A DNA stretch of 64,000 nucleotides from Loigolactobacillus binensis (lineage in GTDB: Bacteria > Bacillota > Bacilli > Lactobacillales > Lactobacillaceae). The translations under genes were made by a program, and so were the position numbers. Of the stretch, positions 15,404 to 24,574 are shown piece after piece; the stretch's first letter is position 1; each line of letters starts with the position of its first letter. The notes beneath the pieces were generated by a model. The model was not told the DNA's origin and ran no database searches. It saw only the letters and a program-made list of their open reading frames with translations. The stretch spans positions 62,001 to 126,000 of the forward strand of contig NZ_BJDN01000001.1 of the NCBI RefSeq assembly GCF_005405165.1, given 5' to 3'.

Positions 15404-16774
15404 CTATTTGATTGTGGAATTAATAACTAAATGTTCGTTAACGAAAGTGAAAAGCCCTAAATGACTTAATTCACGACCGTAGCCGGAGTTCTTGATCCCA
15501 CCAAATGGTAATTCCGGTAAGCTCATCCAACCGGAGTTAATGAACGACATCCCAGTTTCAATTTTTTCGGAAACTTGGTTGGCGTGTTCAGGATTACTAG
15601 AGAAAACAGAACCACCTAAGCCATAGCTGGAATCGCTGGCAATGGCAATGGCTTCTTCTTCCGTTTCGGCTTTATAGACAACCGCAACGGGGCCAAACAT
15701 TTCCTCATTGTACAATGGATTGTCCTTGGCGATGTCAGTTAAAATCGTCGGTGGGAAGAATTGGCCAGGTAAGTCAACTGGATGTTCATAATAGACCTTG
15801 GCACCAGCGGCAATACCTTTTTTAACCTGTTGTTCCAAGTCTTCTTTGGCGGATTTCATGCACATTGGTGCAAAAGTGGTGTTTTTATCCAACGGATCAC
15901 CGGGTTTAACCGCAGCGAAGCCTGCCTTCAAAGCTTTCAGGAAGTCATCGTAAAGATCAGCCATAACGATGAAGCGTTTGGACGACGTGCAGACTTGGCC
16001 GGCATTATAAAGCCGGGCGTTAGTCGCAACTTGCTTAACAAGATCGAAATCAGCGTCATCTAAAACCACGAAGGCATCGTTGCCGCCAAGTTCCATTGAA
16101 GATTTCTTCAAATATTTACCAGCAACAGAAGCAACCGAACTACCACCACGCTCGGAACCGGTTAAGGCGACACCAGCGACACGGGGATCGGCAATGGCTT
16201 TATCAACTTGGTCGTAAGTAACGAATAAGTTTTTAAAACTACCTTTTGGTGCACCGGATTTTTGGACGATTTTATCAAATTCATCCGCAGAACCAGGGAC
16301 GTTTGAGGCGTGTTTGAGGATCATTGGGTTCCCCACCATAAAGTTAGGCGCAAACACCCGAACGACTTGATACAGTGGGAAGTTCCATGGTTCAACTGAG
16401 AAAATGATCCCAGTCGCTTGCTTAGCATAGTAGGCTTTACCAGCATCAGTCTTCAAAGGTGTTGGTTTTAAAAGTTCAGCGGCATTATCGGCGTACCAAT
16501 CAACAATATTGGCACAAAGTTCAACTTCGCCGACCGCTTCAGTCAATAATTTACCCATTTCTTTGGTCATAATGGTTGCAAATTCAACCTTTTCTGCTCG
16601 TAATAACTCTGCTATTTTCTTCAGATAAGGTGCCCGTGATGCAACGGACTCATTGCGCCATTGATGATACAGTTTATCGCCATTAGCCAATGCCTCTTCT
16701 AGATCGGCATCAGTTGCGTTGGGATAGGTTTTTAACAACTCATTAGTATAAGGATTAATTGATTGATAGGCCAT
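15404..16774 (-). CDS. NAD(P)-dependent succinate-semialdehyde/aldehyde dehydrogenase, copy B
   Basis: A 456-residue paralog of copy A sharing the same landmarks: VEPWNFPLYQVVR, SMELGGNDAF, NAGQVCTSSKRF and the C-terminal GGIKNSGYGRELS. The frame opens at a TTG (16783), but the ribosome site GGAAGG and alignment to copy A place the start at ATG 16774. The intergenic region holds a terminator, so the copies are separate units, allowing different regulation. No GABA transporter or transaminase is adjacent, so a GABA-shunt role is not supported by context. Confidence 0.87.
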   Translation of the reverse strand: MAYQSINPYTNELLKTYPNATDADLEEALANGDKLYHQWRNESVASRAPYLKKIAELLRAEKVEFATIMTKEMGKLLTEAVGEVELCANIVDWYADNAAELLKPTPLKTDAGKAYYAKQATGIIFSVEPWNFPLYQVVRVFAPNFMVGNPMILKHASNVPGSADEFDKIVQKSGAPKGSFKNLFVTYDQVDKAIADPRVAGVALTGSERGGSSVASVAGKYLKKSSMELGGNDAFVVLDDADFDLVKQVATNARLYNAGQVCTSSKRFIVMADLYDDFLKALKAGFAAVKPGDPLDKNTTFAPMCMKSAKEDLEQQVKKGIAAGAKVYYEHPVDLPGQFFPPTILTDIAKDNPLYNEEMFGPVAVVYKAETEEEAIAIASDSSYGLGGSVFSSNPEHANQVSEKIETGMSFINSGWMSLPELPFGGIKNSGYGRELSHLGLFTFVNEHLVINSTIK

Positions 16775-17066
16775 TAGATGCAATCCTTCCTTTCGTATAC
16801 TTTAAAGTAGACCGCTTCAAGAAAATGGATGTGACGTTTGGCAAATTATTGATAACCCAGTGGAACCGCTTCCTTTCTCGACGCCCAAAGCATAGCAGCT
16901 TGTGAAAGGAATTTCAAGCCTTTTTGGTAATTATTTTCATAAATTAGTTGGTTTGCTGCACAGCAGTGCTGGTCAATTGATGGTTATTGTAACGGATATC
17001 AATTACAATAATAGGCAGATTTTCAAGTTATGCCGACCGGAAAATTAGATTAGGGGGAGTGATCCA

Positions 17067-17447
17067 ATGCAAATTACACATGTGGCGATCTACGTTAATG
17101 ATTTAGAAAAAATGCGTACTTTCTACGAAGCATATTTTAATGCTCAGGCCAATTCGCGTTACGAAAATCCGCAGACTGGCTTAGCCACTTATTTTCTGAG
17201 CTTTGCCGGTAAAACACGCTTAGAGTTGATGCAGCGACCGGATGTTAGTGAACATCCCACCACCTTGGTTCAAGGCTATACACATTTGGCGTTCAGTCTA
17301 GGTGATTCGGCGGCAGTGGATGCGCTAACGGCTAAATTAGCGGCTGCAGCTTTTCAAGTCATTAATGGTCCGCGGACTACTGGTGATGGTTATTATGAAA
17401 GTGTTGTGCTTGATCCAGAAGGCAACCAAATTGAATTAACGATCTAA
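17067..17447 (+). CDS. VOC-family (glyoxalase I-like) protein
   Basis: A 126-residue single-domain vicinal-oxygen-chelate protein with two beta-alpha-beta-beta-beta units. Putative metal ligands are His5 (MQITHVAIYV), Glu in RLELMQ, His in YTHLAFSL and Glu near the end (DPEGNQIELTI). The arrangement and length match lactoylglutathione lyase-like proteins, but lactobacilli generally lack a full glutathione system and the substrate is open. GGGGGAG ribosome site. Followed by its own terminator. Confidence 0.85.
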   Translation: MQITHVAIYVNDLEKMRTFYEAYFNAQANSRYENPQTGLATYFLSFAGKTRLELMQRPDVSEHPTTLVQGYTHLAFSLGDSAAVDALTAKLAAAAFQVINGPRTTGDGYYESVVLDPEGNQIELTI

Positions 17448-17456
17448 AGAAGCAGG

Positions 17457-17479
17457 GTCACTAAAATTAGTGGTTTTTT
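17457..17479 (+). terminator. Terminator after VOC gene
   Basis: CACTAA/TTAGTG short hairpin followed by GTTTTTT. Confidence 0.6.
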
Positions 17480-17570
17480 CTCAAGACTAGACTCATAGAA
17501 GACGTTAGATTTGGGCCACTGCCGGCGCCTTGCCAGGCGGCCTTAGGCAAACAGGTCGAGTTCTTAACGC

Positions 17571-17611
17571 AAAAAGCACTGATGAAAGTGAATTTTCATC
17601 AGTGCTTTTTT
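17571..17611 (-). terminator. Terminator of the amino-acid ABC operon
   Basis: AAAAAGCACTGATGAAA / TTTCATCAGTGCTTTTTT, located just past the substrate-binding protein stop. Confidence 0.85.
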
Positions 17612-17619
17612 ATAGGTGA

Positions 17620-18453
17620 TTATTTGATAACGATATCTTTAGCGGTAACGTCAGAGCCAAAGTATGGTTTCAAGTTTTGTTTGTAATTCTTGTCGAAGAA
17701 ACCGTTGTTGTTCAACTTAGTGATTTCTTTGTTGGTCCACTTCAACAAGCTCTTGTTGCCTTTTTTAACCCCAGGAGCGATGTACTGATTTGGACCTAAG
17801 TGCTTGATCCCAACGGTATATTTAGGATTGTTCTTAACCCAAGCGTACAAGTATGAGTTGTCATCGGCTAAGGCTGCCGCGCGACCATTCTTCAAAGCGT
17901 TGAACTGTTGTGTCTTTGAATCGTATTTCTGTAAGGTTGCCCCTTTAGAATTTTTGGTGAAGTATTGTTCAGCCGTAGTTCCTTTGTTGACAATCAGATT
18001 TTTGCCACTTAATTGGCTGACCTTGGTGATCGGTTTGCTCTTTGGTGAAATAACCCCGATGGAAACCTTCATGTAAGGCTTAGCAAATGAAATAACTTGT
18101 TTCCGTTCTGGTGTGACGGTGAAATTAGCTAAGACTAAATCAACTTTATCGGAGTTAAGGGCGTCGACCCGGCTGTCTGCGTTGACTTGAACGTATTTAA
18201 CTTTAACGCCAAGATCTTTACCGACTTGTTTCGCTAAGGCAATATCATAGCCTTGGCGTTTCCCGTTTTTATCGACCCAGCCATAAGGTGGCAGGTCACC
18301 AAAAACGGCGATTTTGATCGTGCCGCGTTTTTTGATCGTGCTGATTTTAGTCGTTTCCGCAGCTTTAGCCGGCTGTGAAAAAGTTGTCGCGAACAAACCA
18401 AGTAAGGTAATGACGGCCAAAACGGCAGCCAGTAAGCGTGTATGTTTCTTCAT
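17620..18453 (-). CDS. Amino-acid ABC transporter substrate-binding protein
   Basis: A 277-residue family 3 solute-binding protein. Landmarks: IKIAVFGDLPPYGWVDKNGKRQGYDIALAKQVG, DLVLANFTVTPERKQVISFAKPYMKV and the hinge segment GTTAEQYF. Closest in style to CjaA-like cysteine/polar amino acid receptors. Signal peptide: KKHTR then a hydrophobic core, ending in AKA-AE. There is no cysteine anywhere, hence no lipobox, unusual for a Gram-positive receptor. Last gene of a four-gene T-box-controlled operon (permease, permease, ATPase, receptor). A Met specifier reading would suggest methionine or another sulfur amino acid as substrate (inference). Confidence 0.88.
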   Translation of the reverse strand: MKKHTRLLAAVLAVITLLGLFATTFSQPAKAAETTKISTIKKRGTIKIAVFGDLPPYGWVDKNGKRQGYDIALAKQVGKDLGVKVKYVQVNADSRVDALNSDKVDLVLANFTVTPERKQVISFAKPYMKVSIGVISPKSKPITKVSQLSGKNLIVNKGTTAEQYFTKNSKGATLQKYDSKTQQFNALKNGRAAALADDNSYLYAWVKNNPKYTVGIKHLGPNQYIAPGVKKGNKSLLKWTNKEITKLNNNGFFDKNYKQNLKPYFGSDVTAKDIVIK

Positions 18454-18498
18454 GAAAATTTCCCCCCCAAATTTTAAGTAAACAAAATAAGTGCTGTG

Positions 18499-19236
18499 TT
18501 AGAAATCCATACTGTTAAGAAAAATTTGTGCCCGTTCAGTTTGCGGATTAGCAAAAAACTGTTGTCCCGGTGTTTGCTCAAGAATATGACCTTCCTCTAA
18601 GAAAACCACTTGATCAGCGATTTCACGGGCAAAATTCATTTCATGCGTGACCACCAACATTGTCATTTTTTGCTGTGCCAAGTTGCGTAAAACTTCCAAA
18701 ACCCCGCGCACCATTTCTGGATCAAGTGATGCTGTCACCTCGTCAAAAAGCATAAATTCAGGATTTAATGCTAATGCCCGGACGATAGCGATTCGTTGTT
18801 TTTGGCCCCCGGAAAGTTGCCGTGGATACGCATCTTGGTAATCGGCTAGCCCCACCTCCTTTAATAATTTAACTGCTTGTTCCTGCGCTTCGGCTTTGGA
18901 ACGATGTTGCACCTTTAGCGGCCCCAACAAAATATTGTCGAGAACGGTTAAGTTTGGAAATAAATCATAACTTTGGAAGACCATGCCAATTTTTTGGCGT
19001 AGTTGCTGCCAAGTTTTAGCGTTTGGTGTGACTGGTTGTCCCGAAAAGGTCAACTGGCCGCTTTGAAAATCTTCTAGACCGTTGAGACAGCGAATCAACG
19101 TACTTTTACCAGAACCAGAGGGCCCTAATAAGACAGTGACGCTGCCGGTGGCGATCGTTAAATTGATATCATGTAAAATGTGGACATCACCGTATGACTT
19201 CTCGAGATGTTCCACTTGCAATAATGGCGTGGCCAT
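18499..19236 (-). CDS. Amino-acid ABC transporter ATP-binding protein
   Basis: A 245-residue polar amino acid-type ATPase (GlnQ/HisP group). Walker A GPSGSGKSTLIRCLNGLE (about 38-55), Q-loop GMVFQSYDLFPNLTVLDN, signature LSGGQKQRIAIVRALALNPEFMLFDEVTASLDPE with Walker B, and H-loop VVTHEMNFAREIADQVVFLEEG. Powers the two permeases encoded just upstream; a 20-base gap to the preceding permease gene. Confidence 0.95.
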   Translation of the reverse strand: MATPLLQVEHLEKSYGDVHILHDINLTIATGSVTVLLGPSGSGKSTLIRCLNGLEDFQSGQLTFSGQPVTPNAKTWQQLRQKIGMVFQSYDLFPNLTVLDNILLGPLKVQHRSKAEAQEQAVKLLKEVGLADYQDAYPRQLSGGQKQRIAIVRALALNPEFMLFDEVTASLDPEMVRGVLEVLRNLAQQKMTMLVVTHEMNFAREIADQVVFLEEGHILEQTPGQQFFANPQTERAQIFLNSMDF

Positions 19237-19256
19237 AATGTTCCTCCTGTTCGTAA

Positions 19257-19940
19257 TTAAGCGTTGTTGTTTTGGCGGCGTTCAAGGTGACGTGCCCAGG
19301 CCGATAGGGGATAACAGAGTAAGAAGTACAAAATAAAGATCAACCCATAAACCCAAAAGGCGCCGTTGGGATAGACTTGCCGGTTTGCTTCAATGATCTG
19401 CTGACCAATATTGACCACATCCATAACGCTGATCAATAGTAATAACGAAGTCGTTTTGATCACCCGGGTCATCAAATTGATCGTTGCCGGGATCATCAGA
19501 CCAACGGCTTGTGGTAGAAGTACGTAGCGGTAAAGTTGCGGTCCGTTTAAGCCGATGGCCATGCCGGCTTCTTTTTGATGCCGTGGTACTGAGATCAAGG
19601 CACCGCGCACAATATCACTCATTTCTGCGGCAACCCACAAAGCGAAGACTAACATTGCCACAATTTGAGCGCTCAGGTTGACGTTAAAATTCTTAGGTAA
19701 GATATAGTAGAACAAAAACAGCAGCACCACGGTGGGCACGATCCGGAAAAATTCTAAGTATAAACGTAAAATAGTTCGTAAAACTGGATTTTTTAAAGTT
19801 CGTAAGGCCCCTAATAAGAGCCCTAATAAAATACCGATGACTAAGGAGACGATCGAAATTTTGGCCGAAACCCACAAGCCGCCTAATAAGCGGGTGAAAT
19901 TTTGACCAGCAAATAAAATGTTAATTCCCGAATGAGCCAC
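19257..19940 (-). CDS. Amino-acid ABC transporter permease 2
   Basis: A 227-residue permease with about five helices and the EAA loop region GMAIGLNGPQLYRYVLLPQAVGLMIPATINLMTRVIK. It overlaps the end of the upstream permease gene by 20 bases, consistent with translational coupling and a heterodimeric membrane pore. Confidence 0.93.
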   Translation of the reverse strand: MAHSGINILFAGQNFTRLLGGLWVSAKISIVSLVIGILLGLLLGALRTLKNPVLRTILRLYLEFFRIVPTVVLLFLFYYILPKNFNVNLSAQIVAMLVFALWVAAEMSDIVRGALISVPRHQKEAGMAIGLNGPQLYRYVLLPQAVGLMIPATINLMTRVIKTTSLLLLISVMDVVNIGQQIIEANRQVYPNGAFWVYGLIFILYFLLCYPLSAWARHLERRQNNNA

Positions 19941-20580
19941 GACGCGCCCTCCTTTCTAACCAAGTCAATGCCAGTGATAGTGGGATCAAAATGATCGCAT
20001 AGGCGATGACTAAGACGAACAGCGATTCGTCGGTATGATAATACAAACCGATCTGGTCCAACGCAGTGTTGGTGAGTTCTGGAATGGCAATAACCGTGAA
20101 GATCGAAGTCTCTTTGATCAGGAAGATCACGTTAGCGGCAATGGCAGGGACACTCAAAGTCAAACCTTGGGGAAAGACAACATAACGGGCCAGCTGACCG
20201 CGACTTAAGCCGATTGCTAAGCCAGATTCAACTTGAATCTTAGCGACCCCTTGCAATCCACCGTAGATCGCCTCGGCCATGTAACTACCACCAAGGAAAA
20301 TCAGACCGCTGATACCAGCTGCTGTTGCTGATATTTTGATACCAATTTCGGGAAAAGCGTAGTAGATGAAAAATAGTTGGATCAATAATGGCGTGTTACG
20401 GGAAATCTCCGTGTAGGCCGCACTGATTTGGCGTAATACAGGGACTTTGAAGTAACGTAGAAAACTGGCGATCAAACCAACAATGATCGCACCAATAATA
20501 CCGTAAAATGAAAGTTTAAGCGTTAGCCAAAAGGCTTGCACGAAAACCGGGATACTTTGTTGGATAATAGTCCAACTCAT
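19921..20580 (-). CDS. Amino-acid ABC transporter permease 1
   Basis: A 219-residue permease with about five helices. EISRNTPLLIQLFFIYYAFPEIG and the EAA-type loop ESGLAIGLSRGQLARYVVFPQGLTLSVPAIA identify the polar amino acid uptake (HisM/GlnP) family. First gene of the operon, immediately behind the T-box leader, with GGAGGTGAC as ribosome site. Confidence 0.93.
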   Translation of the reverse strand: MSWTIIQQSIPVFVQAFWLTLKLSFYGIIGAIIVGLIASFLRYFKVPVLRQISAAYTEISRNTPLLIQLFFIYYAFPEIGIKISATAAGISGLIFLGGSYMAEAIYGGLQGVAKIQVESGLAIGLSRGQLARYVVFPQGLTLSVPAIAANVIFLIKETSIFTVIAIPELTNTALDQIGLYYHTDESLFVLVIAYAIILIPLSLALTWLERRARRGSFGN

Positions 20581-20597
20581 AAAGTCACCTCCAAATA

Positions 20598-20860
20598 AAA
20601 AACCGACACTGCAAAAAGCAATGTCGGGACGTAATGACGTGTTACCACCCAGATTTATTCAAACCTTGCGATTTGAACCTCATTCAGTCATAGACTGTGC
20701 AGTATATCGCCTGCCGACGACCGGAGATAGCTATGCAACTGTCCAGTATAGCTCCAAGTTCATCTTCATTTGTGAAATAACGCTTCATTGCACCAAGTAG
20801 AAGCTCGCTGGGGAAATTCACAAACTACTCTTCTCTTCATAGCTTAATGGTTCTAACTTA
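20598..20860 (-). ncRNA. T-box leader of the amino-acid ABC operon
   Basis: On the minus strand: stem I with AGAGAAGAGTAG and the complementary arms TTTGTGAA/TTCACAAA, a T-box core CTGGGTGGTAACACG, then a terminator CCCGACATTGC/GCAGTGTCGG plus six T. Specifier loop reads TGAAGATGAACTT (about 20758-20770). Aligned to the msrA leader in this window (GAAAATGACCTT), the specifier is ATG, methionine (20761-20763). Reading GAA-GAT instead would give aspartate. The UGGU antiterminator bulge fits an A discriminator, as in tRNA-Met. Confidence 0.9.
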
Positions 20861-20880
20861 TTTTTAATACTACACTATTT

Positions 20881-21402
20881 TTAAGCCGTGTCAACGGTCA
20901 CATTAATAAGTTATTAGCGTAGCGGACTAAATTATAATTTACTTAATACTTTATTGGTTTTGCATTAAGACAAAGTAGTAGAACCTTAAAATTCGGGCTT
21001 GTTAGTGACCTGCAATATAAGTAAGGTTATCGTGAAAATTTTAACAGTGATGTTAAATATGATAGACGGCAGTGCGCACTACGACCGTTACCAGTAATTT
21101 TAGTGACAGTCGCGTCAATTATTGGTTATATACGCTGCTAAAAAATTTTGCTCGGCGTTAAAGTTGTTGAAGCAAATTTGACCAACTATTTTGGGCAAGG
21201 CTTCTTTGCAAGCACTGGGGCCGGCTGCAGGTTTGACTGGCAGAATTATCTTTGTGTTCAGGCAGGTTACAGAAGTTAGGAGTGCAGCTACCAACGTTTT
21301 GGGGCAAGTTGCGTCGGCGTTATTTTAAGTGAATAAACTTGAGAATTAAATTAAAAAATACTATAATCTGATATATCAGAACCGTTTAGAAAGGACTTTG
21401 TT
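20881..21402. other. 520-bp intergenic region, possible gene debris
   Basis: Between the T-box and the GntR gene. The first 180 bases are AT-rich. From about 21090 to 21335 the base composition is gene-like, and fragments in shifted frames are open (for example LLGVKVVEANLTNYFGQG), but every frame is interrupted, so this may be a decayed gene of unrecognised family. The GntR promoter lies at the right end. Confidence 0.35.
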
Positions 21403-22086
21403 ATGCCATTACCTAAGAAGATCTCGATCACTACTGAGCTTAACGCGAAGGATCGTGTTTATCAGCAGTTACGCGAGTGGATCATCACCGGAACATTAGC
21501 GCCACGTGAAAAGATTTCTGATCAAGCGATCGCCGTTTTGTTTGGCGTTAGTCGAACCCCGGTCCGGGAAGCGTTACAATTATTAGCCACGCAAGAATTT
21601 GTGGAAATGATCCCCCGCAGTGCAACTCGAGTCACTGCAGTGGCCACTGACCAGATCAGTACGATTTACCGGCCATTGGCTGCGCTACAAAGTTTGGCCG
21701 CGGAATTAGCTGCTGCTAAGATCACACCAGCTGAAATTGAACAATTAACTGACCTTAATCACCAATATGAACAAGCGCAGATCCAAAATCAGCCGCAAGC
21801 AGTTTTAACAGCAGATAACGCCTTCCACAATCTGATTTTACAGATCGCGGCCAATCCGTATGTTAGTGAATTTTCACAATTAGTGAATGCCCACGCCCAA
21901 CGAATTGAGAATTTTTATCTGGACCAACTCAATGTGGAACAACCAGTTGCTGTGCGTGAACATGAGAAGATCATTGCTGCGATCGCCGCAGATGATACGA
22001 TTGCTGCACGTGAGCAAATGGAACAAAATTGGTTACATTCACTGTACATGGTACAAGGCTGTGTTACGGCTAACCAACAGAAATAA
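21403..22086 (+). CDS. GntR-family (FadR/FCD) transcriptional regulator
   Basis: A 227-residue regulator: N-terminal winged helix (VYQQLREWIITGTLAPREKISDQAIAVLFGVSRTPVREALQLL at about 18-60) and an all-helical C-terminal FCD ligand domain with the metal/ligand histidines in DNAFHNLI and EHEKIIAA. Such regulators bind small organic acids and usually repress neighbouring genes. The adjacent genes are a T-box transporter (divergent, 800 bases away) and a convergent EAL gene, so the target is unclear. Ribosome site GAAAGGA. Confidence 0.9.
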   Translation: MPLPKKISITTELNAKDRVYQQLREWIITGTLAPREKISDQAIAVLFGVSRTPVREALQLLATQEFVEMIPRSATRVTAVATDQISTIYRPLAALQSLAAELAAAKITPAEIEQLTDLNHQYEQAQIQNQPQAVLTADNAFHNLILQIAANPYVSEFSQLVNAHAQRIENFYLDQLNVEQPVAVREHEKIIAAIAADDTIAAREQMEQNWLHSLYMVQGCVTANQQK

Positions 22087-22147
22087 TAAACGAGCTTCAA
22101 ACCGGCAAAATTGACGGCAGTAATATATTGCAGCGCTATTGATCGAA

Positions 22148-22190
22148 AAATACGGACTACGACATTCGTCTAATGCCGTAGTCCTTTATT
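22148..22190. terminator. Bidirectional terminator between GntR and EAL genes
   Basis: GGACTACGACATT / AATGCCGTAGTCC hairpin with A-run upstream and TTTATTT downstream. Confidence 0.8.
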
Positions 22191-22231
22191 TAACTCCTTA
22201 ATTTAAAGCCGGTACCTGCTAATAAAAGGCG

Positions 22232-22912
22232 TTATTCAGCATCCGTCGCTTTTAGCTTTAGTAAATGCGGCTTGCCGTAGTAGTAACCTTGGCGAATGTC
22301 GATCGCTAACCGATCCGCAATAGCATCATCAGCCGCATTTTCAATACCTTCTAAAATAAAGCGTAGGTTGTGTTTAGCGGCTAAGTCACGCCAAAAAATG
22401 ACGTTTTGTTGGAATGCCTCATCTTGAAATGATTCTGAAAAATCTTGTAAGGCAAATTTAATTTCAGTTGTATAAGGTAACAATGCTTTAATTTGGGTTA
22501 AATTATTTTCACCAGTGCCAACGTCATCTAGACTGATCTCCATTCCCCGCAGCGTAAATTTTTCTATTTGGGCCAGTAACTGAGTGGTTGGCCAGTGCTC
22601 GTCACCAGGTTCTTCGGTTAATTCGACGATTAACTTGACTGGGCGCAACAGGGCCTGTGAACGAATGATCGCCTGGGTGATCTGGGGATCCATTAATTGC
22701 GTTCGGTTAAGGTTCACTGAAACCGACCCGATCTTTAACGCTAATTGTTCAGTGGTCGCGATCAAGGTATCCGCGATGATCTTAGCTGGTATATCGGAAA
22801 AGTGCTTAGGTGGCCGCCAACCGGCAGTTGTTCTTTTCTTCATTAAGAGTTCATAGCCGATCAGTGTTTTATTGATTTTATTTAATTGTGGTTGAATAAA
22901 ATAACGATACAT
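22232..22912 (-). CDS. EAL-domain protein (putative c-di-GMP phosphodiesterase)
   Basis: A 226-residue stand-alone EAL domain. The signature is ELL (E21) rather than EAL, but the other metal/catalytic positions appear present: Asn in VSVNLNRTQ, Glu in VELTEEP, the DDVGTGENN pair of aspartates, Lys in EIKFALQD, Glu in LEGIEN and Gln in RQGYYYGKP. Activity hydrolysing c-di-GMP is therefore plausible. No membrane segment or sensor domain. The frame opens at ATG 22954, but the domain starts at MYRYFIQPQ and GAAAGCGAG precedes ATG 22912. Divergent from the nox-GGDEF pair, suggesting an antagonistic enzyme set. Confidence 0.8.
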   Translation of the reverse strand: MYRYFIQPQLNKINKTLIGYELLMKKRTTAGWRPPKHFSDIPAKIIADTLIATTEQLALKIGSVSVNLNRTQLMDPQITQAIIRSQALLRPVKLIVELTEEPGDEHWPTTQLLAQIEKFTLRGMEISLDDVGTGENNLTQIKALLPYTTEIKFALQDFSESFQDEAFQQNVIFWRDLAAKHNLRFILEGIENAADDAIADRLAIDIRQGYYYGKPHLLKLKATDAE

Positions 22913-23159
22913 TTTTATGCTCGCTTTCAATTGAGTAGATCCAGAATGATACATGAAATATAGGGCTAAGTTTGGCTGGCGGGTCTAAAACGAGTTGGCT
23001 ACCGCCGCCAACAACCGGGTACTTATTGGTATAGTTTTAGGTTGTTTTAGAAACTATTCTGTTTTACCAACCATATAACGTATTATAATATAAAATGACG
23101 GTAGTGGTTTATATTTACCCTTGTGAAATTAGAAATTGTTTTATGAAGGAGAATTTAAA

Positions 23160-24533
23160 ATGAAAGTTATTGTTGTGGGCTGTACACATGCGGGAACCGT
23201 TGCGGTGACGCAAATATTGCAAGAACATCCGGATACTGAGGTGACCGTTTATGAACGGCATGATAACGTTTCTTTTTTATCGTGCGGGATCTCACTTTAT
23301 CTTAATGGCCAAGTCAAGCACTTGGAAGACATGTTTTATTCCAGCCCAGAAGAGCTAAGTGAGTTAGGGGCTACAGTACGCTTGCAACATGATGTTCTTA
23401 AAATTGACGCTGCCACTAAGACTTTGACGTGCACGGATCTGAAAACCAACGAAATTTTTAAGGATACTTACGATAAGTTGATCATGGCAACCGGGTCCTA
23501 CGTGGTGGTACCACCGCTGATCGGAATCGATAACTCCCGTGTTTTATTATGCAAAGATTACGCGCAAGCACAAGAAATTTACCGAACCGCGCAAAATCAT
23601 AAACACGTCGCGATCGTTGGCGGTGGCTATGTCGGTGTTGAGTTAGCTGAAAGTTATGCTGATACTGACCATGAAGTGACCTTGATTCAAGGCCGTGACC
23701 AGTTGCTGAATAATTATGTTGATCCAGCACTAGCGCATAAGGTCACTAATATGCTAGTTGATCATGGGGTGCACGTTTATTTAAATGAGCGAGCTCAAGC
23801 TTTTAGTGGCGATGAGCAGGTGATCATCAAAACGAATAAGGGAGAACGACAGGCTGATTTAGCGATCGTCTGTACTGGCTTTGTTGCTAATACTGATCTA
23901 CTACGCGGTCAAGTTGACATGGATCGCCGTGGTGCGATCATCATTAATGATTATATGCAGACCTCCGATCCAGCGATCTACGCAGCCGGTGATGCCTGTG
24001 TCGTTCACTTTAATCCGACTGATCATCCAGCTTATATTCCTTTAGCTTCAAACGCGGTTCGGCAGGGGATCTTAGCGGGAACTAATATTTTTGGGCATAC
24101 ACAGAAATATATGGGGACGCAGGCGACCTCAGCCATGGCAATTTTTGGCCATACGTTGGCGTCCACTGGTTTAACGCTGCATGCAGCGCTAGAAGCTGGT
24201 TTTGCCGCGGCGGCGGTCACTTTCCGCGAAAATTATCGACCTGATTATATGCCCTCAACGGCCATGTTGACGATCGTATTGGTTTATGATCGGTCGAATC
24301 GGCGGATCCTTGGTGCCCAGTTCTTCAGTAAACATGAAGTTGCCCAGTCGGCTAATACACTATCTGTTTGCATTCAAAATAAAAATACGATTGATGATCT
24401 AGCATATGTAGATATGTTATTCCAACCTAATTACGATCAACCCTTCAATTATTTGAATCTAGTTGCTCAGCTAGCAGTGGCTCAAGAAAACGGCCTTGTT
24501 CACAAACAAAATAGTGTACCAAGTGATCAATGA
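23160..24533 (+). CDS. nox: NADH oxidase (Nox-type FAD flavoprotein), copy 1
   Basis: A 457-residue member of the NADH oxidase/peroxidase/CoA-disulfide reductase family. FAD site VIVVGCTHAGTVAV, redox-active cysteine in SFLSCGISLYL (about residue 43), NADH site VAIVGGGYVGVELAESY and second FAD motif IYAAGDACVVHFNP. Such enzymes reduce O2 to water (Nox-2) with NADH, regenerating NAD+ and detoxifying oxygen. AAGGAG fixes ATG 23160; an earlier ATG (23136) overlaps it. The GGDEF gene follows after 41 bases with no terminator, so the two are likely co-transcribed. Paralog at 55201. Confidence 0.92.
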   Translation: MKVIVVGCTHAGTVAVTQILQEHPDTEVTVYERHDNVSFLSCGISLYLNGQVKHLEDMFYSSPEELSELGATVRLQHDVLKIDAATKTLTCTDLKTNEIFKDTYDKLIMATGSYVVVPPLIGIDNSRVLLCKDYAQAQEIYRTAQNHKHVAIVGGGYVGVELAESYADTDHEVTLIQGRDQLLNNYVDPALAHKVTNMLVDHGVHVYLNERAQAFSGDEQVIIKTNKGERQADLAIVCTGFVANTDLLRGQVDMDRRGAIIINDYMQTSDPAIYAAGDACVVHFNPTDHPAYIPLASNAVRQGILAGTNIFGHTQKYMGTQATSAMAIFGHTLASTGLTLHAALEAGFAAAAVTFRENYRPDYMPSTAMLTIVLVYDRSNRRILGAQFFSKHEVAQSANTLSVCIQNKNTIDDLAYVDMLFQPNYDQPFNYLNLVAQLAVAQENGLVHKQNSVPSDQ

Positions 24534-24574
24534 ATGAGTTGAAATCAATTAAGTAGAATTAAGGGATGATAATT

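Noticed and set aside
16861..16874. Catabolite-responsive element upstream of aldehyde dehydrogenase copy B
   Set aside because: TGGAACCGCTTCCT matches only part of the consensus and lacks the terminal CA; too weak to report as a site.
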